Positions 7,589-12,388 of a DNA stretch of 12,388 nt are shown here, piece after piece (the stretch's first letter is position 1; each line of letters opens with the position of its first letter). The position numbers and the translations under genes are program-made. The DNA is taken from the NCBI GenBank assembly GCA_030592605.1, contig JAUVIT010000015.1:1-12388 (forward strand), given 5' to 3'. The notes under the pieces are model-generated. The model worked only from the letters and a program-made list of their open reading frames with translations, had not been told where the DNA came from and made no database searches. The stretch comes from Bacteroidota bacterium (lineage in GTDB: Bacteria > Bacteroidota > Bacteroidia > Bacteroidales > GCA-2748055).

Positions 7589-8017
7589 ATGAAAAAATTC
7601 TTTACTCTGATTGTCCCCCTGTTCATAAGTGCAGTCCTTTGTGCCCACCCCGAAGCGCCAACGCCCCCGGTGAACACAGATGTCATGTGGCACACCATTA
7701 CCGTAGTTGATTATAAGCCCGGCACCGTGGATGAAGCCAAAGTTATAATAGAAAAATTTGAAACTGCCTCTGAAACGGCAGGCGCTACTTTGCCGGTAAT
7801 CTACTGGTTTGAGTCCGGAAAATATGACCTGATTGTTACCTGGAAGCTTAAAGATGGACCTGCCGACCTGCAGGGAAAATGGAGTCCGGATGGAAACACC
7901 TGGTGGAATGCCCTGGTCGCCCAGGAAGGCTCAGAAGAAGCTGCTTTACAGTTACAGGCCACTTACAACGAATTAATTGCCTCCTCGGTCACCAGCGTGG
8001 CACGCAAAGCAAAATAG
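7589..8017 (+). CDS. Small exported protein of unknown function (142 aa)
   Basis: I cannot place it in a named family. MKKFFTLIVPLFISAVLCA is a clear signal peptide with likely cleavage after Ala19, leaving a mature protein of about 123 residues starting at His20. A Cys at residue 18 is not in a proper lipobox, so it is probably not a lipoprotein. The mature part starts MWHTITVVDYKPGTVDEA and continues with helix and strand alternation (ATLPVIYWFESGKYDLIVTWKL), which resembles a ferredoxin-like or dimeric alpha-beta barrel fold; this is inference from pattern only. It contains several Trp residues, including GKWSPDGNTWWNALV at about 95-109. It ends at a strong terminator at 8050-8087 and lies 100 bases after upp, so it is likely a single-gene transcript or the end of the upp unit. 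Confidence 0.8.
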   Translation: MKKFFTLIVPLFISAVLCAHPEAPTPPVNTDVMWHTITVVDYKPGTVDEAKVIIEKFETASETAGATLPVIYWFESGKYDLIVTWKLKDGPADLQGKWSPDGNTWWNALVAQEGSEEAALQLQATYNELIASSVTSVARKAK

Positions 8018-8049
8018 GTTTAGCAGAAGCATTTAAATTTTCATGGAAG

Positions 8050-8087
8050 GAGAAGGCTGTCTTGAAAGAGATGGCCTTCTCTCTTTT
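8050..8087 (+). terminator. Strong intrinsic terminator after the 142-residue exported protein gene
   Basis: A 14-base-pair stem pairs 8050-8063 with 8068-8081 around a GAAA loop (8064-8067). The outer eight pairs are perfect (GAGAAGGC against GCCTTCTC) and the inner six include three G-U wobbles in RNA. TCTTTT follows directly at 8082-8087. The other strand has no T tract after the stem, so it acts only on plus-strand transcription. It starts 33 bases after the stop at 8017. Confidence 0.85.
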
Positions 8088-8090
8088 GAA

Positions 8091-8121
8091 TTGAATTATA
8101 AGTTATATTGTTCTAAATTTA
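8091..8121 (+). promoter_or_regulatory. Probable ppk2 promoter
   Basis: TTG at 8091-8093, 20 bases, then TAAATTTA at 8114-8121 fit the Bacteroidota -33 and -7 spacing; the last base of the -7 box is A instead of G. It lies directly after the terminator at 8050-8087 and about 20 bases before the ATG at 8142, which would give a leader of some 15 bases. The position supports independent expression of ppk2. Confidence 0.4.
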
Positions 8122-8141
8122 CTTATACACCTTCACCTCTT

Positions 8142-8969
8142 ATGAGTAAAAGCCAAAAACAAAAAAAATCAGAAGTCGCCAGATCTTCCACAAATAGCAG
8201 GCTTAACAAAAAGTTCTATTTCACAGAGCTGGAACGACTGCAGCTGGAGCTGGTAAAATTGCATGAGTGGGTCAAAGCCAAGGACCTTCGCGTTGTAGTC
8301 ATTTTCGAAGGCCGTGATGCAGCCGGAAAGGGAGGAGTTATCAAACGAATCAACCAGCGCCTGAATCCAAGAATCTGTCGTGTGGTCGCCCTGGGAGTAC
8401 CCACAGAGCGTGAAAAGACCCAATGGTATTTTCAACGCTATGTGAACCACCTGCCTGCAAAAGGAGAGATCGTCCTTTTCGACCGCAGCTGGTACAACCG
8501 TGCCGGGGTGGAACATGTGATGGGATTCTGTACAGAGGAAGAGTACTGGGACTTTCTTCGCTCCTGCCCACGATTTGAAGAAATGCTAATTCATTCCGGA
8601 ACCATCGTAATCAAATACTGGTTCTCAGTAAGTGATGAAGAGCAGGAGAATCGCTTTCGTGAGCGTATCTCAGATCCACTAAAACGCTGGAAATTCAGTC
8701 CCATGGACCTGGAATCGAGGAGCCGCTGGATCGAGTACAGCAAGGCCAAAGATGAAATGTTCTCCTATACCGATACCAAAACTGCCCCCTGGTTTGTGGT
8801 TAACGCCGACGATAAAAGACGGGCCCGGCTAAATACCATTCATCATCTGCTCTCCATGATCCCCTACAAGGAGATCAAGCATAAGAAGATCAGTCTGCCT
8901 CCCATTTCCATGGAAGGATATGTTAGACCCCCGCTGTCGGACCAGACCTTTATTCCGGAGATCTATTAA
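8142..8969 (+). CDS. ppk2: Polyphosphate kinase 2, class I / PA0141 type (275 aa)
   Basis: Transfers phosphate between polyphosphate and nucleoside diphosphates in the cytoplasm; class I enzymes mostly make nucleoside triphosphates from diphosphates. Single-domain length fits. Walker A is GRDAAGKGG (57-65), Walker B is FDRSWYNRAG (113-122) and the lid contains RFRERISDPLKRWKFSPMDL (171-190). NQRLNPR, TQWYFQRYV and KYWFSVSDEEQE are further family blocks. An in-frame ATG at 8043 would add 33 residues, but those codons fall inside the terminator hairpin and translate to a sequence without family similarity. The ATG at 8142 (MSKSQKQKKS, a basic tail usual for the family) is therefore the start. 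The ADP-versus-AMP preference cannot be fixed from motifs alone; class I is my best reading. No ppk1 or ppx is seen nearby. Confidence 0.96.
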   Translation: MSKSQKQKKSEVARSSTNSRLNKKFYFTELERLQLELVKLHEWVKAKDLRVVVIFEGRDAAGKGGVIKRINQRLNPRICRVVALGVPTEREKTQWYFQRYVNHLPAKGEIVLFDRSWYNRAGVEHVMGFCTEEEYWDFLRSCPRFEEMLIHSGTIVIKYWFSVSDEEQENRFRERISDPLKRWKFSPMDLESRSRWIEYSKAKDEMFSYTDTKTAPWFVVNADDKRRARLNTIHHLLSMIPYKEIKHKKISLPPISMEGYVRPPLSDQTFIPEIY

Positions 8970-8977
8970 AATATCCT

Positions 8978-8984
8978 TATTTTG
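8978..8984 (+). promoter_or_regulatory. Possible -7 element ahead of the DUF1080 lipoprotein gene
   Basis: TATTTTG at 8978-8984 is one base shorter than TAnnTTTG and sits 45 bases before the ATG at 9030, in the 60-base gap after ppk2. I see no clear -33 element, so this is only a candidate. Confidence 0.25.
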
Positions 8985-9029
8985 CACCTAACTTTTTCCT
9001 AATCCAATAAAAACTGAAATCCTATTCCC

Positions 9030-9683
9030 ATGAAAACATTACTTAAGTCAGCCCTGCTGCTTGGACTTTCCCTTGCGGTTCTCTCTTGCAGCACAGAAAA
9101 TAAGATTGAACTTTTTAACGGGCAGGACCTGGATAACTGGAGCATCATCGTTGGCAGTGAAGACGGGGAGCCCAAAGACCTATTCTATGTGGAAGATGGT
9201 CTGATTAATACCCTCGGGGATCCTTTTGGCTATATCCGTACCAAAGAGTCATACAGCAACTTCAAGCTTCACCTGGAGTGGAGATGGACCGAAGAGCCCT
9301 CTAACAGTGGTGTGCTGCTCAATGTCCAGGGCAAGGATATGATCTTCCCCCATTGCGTGGAAGCCCAGTTGATGCATGGCAAAGCGGGCGATTTCGTGCT
9401 GATGGGCAAAGGAGCTGTCATAACTGTTAAGGACTCCACCTACCTGGTCACCTCTGAAGAGAAGCGCTACCTGGCAATTCCAAAATTTGAGGAGAGCAGT
9501 GAGAAGCCTGCCGGTGAATGGAACACATATGAGATCACCTCAAAGGATGGAACCCTTGAGTTATATGTAAATGGTGTTCTGCAAAACAAAGGGACCGGCA
9601 TGAGCCTGACGGAAGGGAATATCGCTCTCCAGTCGGAAGGTGGTCCAATGCAGTTCAGAAATATTTATTTGCAAGCACTATAA
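9030..9683 (+). CDS. DUF1080 (3-keto-disaccharide hydrolase domain) lipoprotein (217 aa)
   Basis: A lipoprotein with one DUF1080/PF06439 domain, a concanavalin-like beta-sandwich whose family includes 3-keto-glycoside hydrolases. The signal MKTLLKSALLLGLSLAVLSC gives lipidated Cys20. Family markers are IELFNGQDLDNW (26-37), FGYIRTKESYSNFKLHLEWRW (66-86), SNSGVLL (91-97) and the closing ALQSEGGPMQFRNIYL (199-214). One short family domain fills the mature protein, so there are no extra modules. It is probably on the periplasmic or outer surface and acts on a carbohydrate, but the substrate cannot be read from the sequence and some members may only bind sugar. No oxidoreductase partner (such as a GFO/IDH-type 3-keto-forming enzyme) is seen next to it. 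It converges with the peptidase gene with 4 bases between the stops. Confidence 0.9.
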   Translation: MKTLLKSALLLGLSLAVLSCSTENKIELFNGQDLDNWSIIVGSEDGEPKDLFYVEDGLINTLGDPFGYIRTKESYSNFKLHLEWRWTEEPSNSGVLLNVQGKDMIFPHCVEAQLMHGKAGDFVLMGKGAVITVKDSTYLVTSEEKRYLAIPKFEESSEKPAGEWNTYEITSKDGTLELYVNGVLQNKGTGMSLTEGNIALQSEGGPMQFRNIYLQAL

Positions 9684-9687
9684 GCCG

Positions 9688-11328
9688 CTACCACTCAGAC
9701 ATAGGATTATCCACCTTTATGGGACCATTGTATTGAGCCACATTTAGACCCGCTTTGTAACAGAAGCGGGTCATTTTCAAGAATTTCTCATAGTCAAGGG
9801 ACTCCTCAACATCGCTTACCAAATGGTAATCGCGGTGGGTTCCTGTTGAATAGAACAGCACCGGGATATCCTTCCTGGCAAAGCTGATATGGTCGCTCCG
9901 GTAGAAGTAGCGGTTGGGGTCGGTCAGATTGTTGTACTGGTAATTCCCCACCAAGCCTGCTTCTGCCAGACTCGACTCATTAATCTCCATCAATACTTTG
10001 CTTTGCATGGCGCCTATAACTTTCACTGAATCGCCCCCCTGGATGGTCAGACCGTCTCGGGTACTAAGCACATCCTCTTTTGTTTTGGTCCGGGCCACCA
10101 TATCCAGATTGATTACAGTAGCTATTTTCTCCCGGGCAACCAGGGGATGTTCTGCAAAGTACTCTGAACCATAGAGACCAATCTCTTCGGCCGACACCCA
10201 GAGGATGCCGATGCTTCTTTTTGGACTCTTCTTTTCCATCTTAAATGCCTCAGCAATCTCAATCAGAGCTACCGTTCCCGATGCATTATCATCCGCACCA
10301 TTATATATGCCACCATCTCCATCGGTGCCCAAATGATCGTAATGTGCTACGTAAATCACCACTTCATCCTTCAGTTTCGGATCACTCCCCTCAATCAGTC
10401 CAAATACATTGTATACCTCCAGGTCTTTGGTCTCCATAGTCAGTTCGATCTTCACAGAGGCCCCTTCCAGCAAAAAAGATTGCGGTGCCAGATTCTTATC
10501 TATCTCCAACTGCAGGTCCTCCAGTTTTTTTCCAGCGGAGGCCAGTAAGAGATCGGCCACCTGACGATGGATCAGTACCATTCCTGGCATGTTCCCAGGG
10601 CTATCTTCACTCTCTTCATCTTCAGGCTTCAGTCCCCGTGACTTGCTAAGGTATTTTGCTACTGCGGGATTCACATCCTCAATGGACTGCATACCCGACT
10701 TGGGGTCCATTACCATCATAACCGCCCTGGGTTGCTGCGAAAAGATATATTGCATCTTATACTGAAAGTTCTGCATCCCGGTCCATTTGCTGTTATCAAA
10801 CTGCGCTTCAGTACCGTCCTCGTTCATAGGAGCCCGGTTCATTATCAAAACCACCTTGTCATGAATATCAATGTTTTCAAAATCGTTATAAGCATTCTCC
10901 TCCGAGTTGATCCCATAGCCGGCAAATACTACTTCTCCCTCTATCAGGGTATGATCCCCGCCCGGCTCCGGAAACATATAGAAAGGTTTCGAGCTAACAG
11001 AAATGGAACTATCTGCTGCAGTGATGGTAATGCCGCTATTTGCGCGGTCATATGCCTTCTCCTGAATGTAATAGCTTTGTAGAAAGTCCTTATCCTTATC
11101 AAGGGGCTGCAGACCAAGTGATTCCGCCTGAACAGCCAGGTAGCGGGCTGCCACCTGCAAGCCGGGTTCTCCGGTATCGCGTCCCTCAAGTTCATCGGAA
11201 GCTAAAAACTGCATGTGCCTTTTCAGATCGTTTGTGTTAATGGATTCCATCCCCTTCTTCTGGGCCAGAAGAGGCAGAACACTTGCAAAAACAAATAAGA
11301 AAGCAACTGAATATATGAATCGTTTCAT
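9688..11328 (-). CDS. Exported M28-family zinc aminopeptidase/metallopeptidase (546 aa)
   Basis: Secreted or periplasmic metallopeptidase. MKRFIYSVAFLFVFASVLPLLAQ is a signal peptide with probable cleavage after Ala22. Residues about 125-300 form a PA-like insert domain, with an acidic loop (PEDEESEDSPGN, 235-246). The M28 zinc site is complete: His329 (in AHYDHLG), bridging Asp346 (in NGADDNASG), catalytic Glu381 and ligand Glu382 (SAEEIG), Asp409 (NLDM) and His502 (YHLVSD). The family releases N-terminal amino acids from peptides using two zinc ions; the exact specificity cannot be read here. It lies 61 bases after the KamA-like gene on the same strand; cotranscription is possible, though that gap also holds an A/T-rich stretch that could be a promoter. 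Its 3' end carries an antisense hairpin described separately. No sorting domain is seen at the C-terminus. Confidence 0.95.
   Translation of the reverse strand: MKRFIYSVAFLFVFASVLPLLAQKKGMESINTNDLKRHMQFLASDELEGRDTGEPGLQVAARYLAVQAESLGLQPLDKDKDFLQSYYIQEKAYDRANSGITITAADSSISVSSKPFYMFPEPGGDHTLIEGEVVFAGYGINSEENAYNDFENIDIHDKVVLIMNRAPMNEDGTEAQFDNSKWTGMQNFQYKMQYIFSQQPRAVMMVMDPKSGMQSIEDVNPAVAKYLSKSRGLKPEDEESEDSPGNMPGMVLIHRQVADLLLASAGKKLEDLQLEIDKNLAPQSFLLEGASVKIELTMETKDLEVYNVFGLIEGSDPKLKDEVVIYVAHYDHLGTDGDGGIYNGADDNASGTVALIEIAEAFKMEKKSPKRSIGILWVSAEEIGLYGSEYFAEHPLVAREKIATVINLDMVARTKTKEDVLSTRDGLTIQGGDSVKVIGAMQSKVLMEINESSLAEAGLVGNYQYNNLTDPNRYFYRSDHISFARKDIPVLFYSTGTHRDYHLVSDVEESLDYEKFLKMTRFCYKAGLNVAQYNGPIKVDNPMSEW
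9747..9777 (+). terminator. Intrinsic terminator of the DUF1080 gene, inside the peptidase coding region
   Basis: A nine-base-pair perfect stem pairs GACCCGCTT (9747-9755) with AAGCGGGTC (9764-9772), with one further T-G wobble inside and a six-base loop (9757-9762). ATTTTC follows at 9773-9778. It begins 64 bases past the plus-strand stop at 9683 and codes on the other strand for part of the peptidase C-terminus (around TRFCYKAGL). The T tract follows only on the plus strand. Confidence 0.6.
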
Positions 11329-11389
11329 CGAAATGGTGTTTTGAAAAAGTGCGCAACTAATATATAATATTAAGCAAAACCAGATCAGC

Positions 11390-12388
11390 TTAAACCTGGA
11401 GGTTGGTCATCTCTTCGGTGATTTGACCGGCTGACTCCGGGTATTCATACACCGGATTGCGTTGTTCGGTCTGACCCAGGGAGTACCCGTATAATCCCTT
11501 GTAATCTTCCCTGTCCTCACCCAGGCCCTCCAGTTGCCTGAGGTATTCGTGGATCGATTTCGACTCGATAATAATGACCTTGCCCATAAGCTCAATAATG
11601 GGACTGTGCCGCCTGGTATTGTCATGGTCGAACTCCAGGATCCTTCGCCCGTAGCGTGTAATACCGACAACCCTGAATGTCATGCTCTTACCCACTCCCG
11701 GAAGGTTGAGTACATTCCGGTCAGTGGCCAGGAAAGGCAACTTAGCTAACTTCCTTAGAGCCTGGATGTTTTCCACCATCGTACTGGTCTCCTCGGGAAA
11801 CTTTCTGACAGTATCATAATGTTCCGGGGCGATCTTGCCAGCCACCTTTTCCTCAAGCTGTTCCTGGACGATCCGGGCGTTGGGCGTGAACCCGGCATTG
11901 TTCTCCATATATCCTTTAACTGCAAATGTATAGTAGGGCAGTACCCCGATATCGTTCAATACCTGTCGCAGTTTTGACGAATGGCCCCTGCGGGAGGCTG
12001 CAGCTGTAAATACCAGCTGATTGGTGACCGTCCAGCCAGCCAAAATCAAGCGCCTGACAGCCTTGCCCGATTCCGGAGTTACCTCCATGGGTGACATAAA
12101 ATGTGTCTGGATCAGAAACTGTTTTATCCCTGCTTCTGAGGCTCTTTCTTTAAATTCTTTAAGGATATTAGCAAGCTCCGGAGTGATCCGCTGAGGTAAG
12201 TATACCGGCAGGCGGGTCCCGATTCGGATTCTGACCAGTTCTGCAAGTTTCTGACCTTCGGGAAGAGACTTATTCCGGGTTACCTTCCTGAGTGACATTT
12301 CATAGATCTCATCCAGCAACAGGCGGAGCGATTTATCGGAACTCATCAGACCATCACCCCCGGTAATCAGAATGCCCCTCAACTGGGC
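11390..12388 (-). CDS. KamA-family radical SAM protein, C-terminal part; 5' end outside the window
   Basis: The frame stays open to the window edge (codons for A, Q, L, R, G at 12388-12374), so at least 332 residues are seen and the CxxxCxxC iron-sulfur motif lies outside. Visible family blocks are GILITGGDGLM, RIRIGTRLPVYLPQRIT, FLIQTHFMSPMEVTPESGKA, NQLVF and LPYYTF, all matching the core of lysine 2,3-aminomutase. The PLP-binding lysine is in PGVGKS, with its codon at 11687-11689. In lysine 2,3-aminomutase the two aspartates that hold the substrate amino group lie in a CD-L-S segment and just before PGGGGK. Here those places read AVKGY and NLPGVGK, so the substrate may not be L-lysine; this rests on my memory of the alignment. 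A segment of about 35 extra residues (near TPNARIVQEQ) and a long C-terminal tail after the PLP lysine are further differences. It lies upstream of the peptidase gene. Confidence 0.88.
   Translation of the reverse strand, partial: AQLRGILITGGDGLMSSDKSLRLLLDEIYEMSLRKVTRNKSLPEGQKLAELVRIRIGTRLPVYLPQRITPELANILKEFKERASEAGIKQFLIQTHFMSPMEVTPESGKAVRRLILAGWTVTNQLVFTAAASRRGHSSKLRQVLNDIGVLPYYTFAVKGYMENNAGFTPNARIVQEQLEEKVAGKIAPEHYDTVRKFPEETSTMVENIQALRKLAKLPFLATDRNVLNLPGVGKSMTFRVVGITRYGRRILEFDHDNTRRHSPIIELMGKVIIIESKSIHEYLRQLEGLGEDREDYKGLYGYSLGQTEQRNPVYEYPESAGQITEEMTNLQV

Noticed and set aside
8043..8141. N-terminal extension of ppk2 by 33 codons
   Set aside because: The stretch is a terminator hairpin plus promoter-like sequence, its translation has no family similarity, and an ATG at 8142 gives a normal-length enzyme.
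11370..11393. Inverted repeat TTAAGC/GCTTAA with a 12-base loop at the end of the KamA-like gene
   Set aside because: Only six A/T-rich pairs, a long loop and no T tract follow on the minus strand; too weak for a terminator call.
12380..12382. TTG as the start of the KamA-like gene
   Set aside because: The frame stays open to the window edge and the family core (GILITGGD) starts right there, so the true start lies outside the window.

Overview
The window looks like ordinary chromosome from a member of the Bacteroidota, perhaps near Marinilabiliales or Prolixibacteraceae. This is an inference from several lipoproteins with short Lys-rich signals, a haem_bd-type mono-heme cytochrome pair, a PD40 propeller joined to a SPOR-like domain, a DUF1080 lipoprotein, a TAnnTTTG-type -7 promoter element and few recognisable Shine-Dalgarno sites. 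I see no tRNA, rRNA, CRISPR array, insertion sequence or phage gene. Every gap between genes is under 300 bases.

Left part (1-5409), all on the minus strand and read from right to left. It starts with a lipoprotein of unknown function (4573-5409), then a 1021-residue fused ABC transporter (1474-4539). Two small mono-heme c-type proteins follow, overlapping by one base in a TGATG junction (1027-1407 and 563-1027). Last comes a further lipoprotein that leaves the window (1-425). Spacing of 33, 66 and -1 bases suggests one transcription unit for the first four genes. A membrane transporter with a cytosolic sensor-like N-terminus, a partner lipoprotein and two heme proteins is the least explained assembly here.

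Middle part (5561-8969), plus strand. A PD40 propeller plus SPOR-like protein lies 5 bases ahead of upp (uracil phosphoribosyltransferase, pyrimidine salvage). A small Trp-containing exported protein of unknown function follows and ends at a very strong intrinsic terminator (8050-8087). After the terminator comes ppk2 (class I type polyphosphate kinase 2), with its own likely promoter. The terminator rules out the longest possible ppk2 reading frame and places the start at 8142.

Right part (9030-12388). A DUF1080 lipoprotein on the plus strand converges with an exported M28 metallopeptidase on the minus strand, only 4 bases apart. The likely terminator of the DUF1080 gene lies inside the 3' end of the peptidase gene. 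Upstream of the peptidase on the minus strand is the C-terminal part of a KamA-family radical SAM protein, cut by the window edge. It keeps the PLP-lysine motif but seems to lack the two aspartates that hold the lysine side chain in lysine 2,3-aminomutase.

No complete, clearly new system is proven. The best candidates are the lipoprotein/ABC/cytochrome cluster and the divergent KamA-like enzyme.
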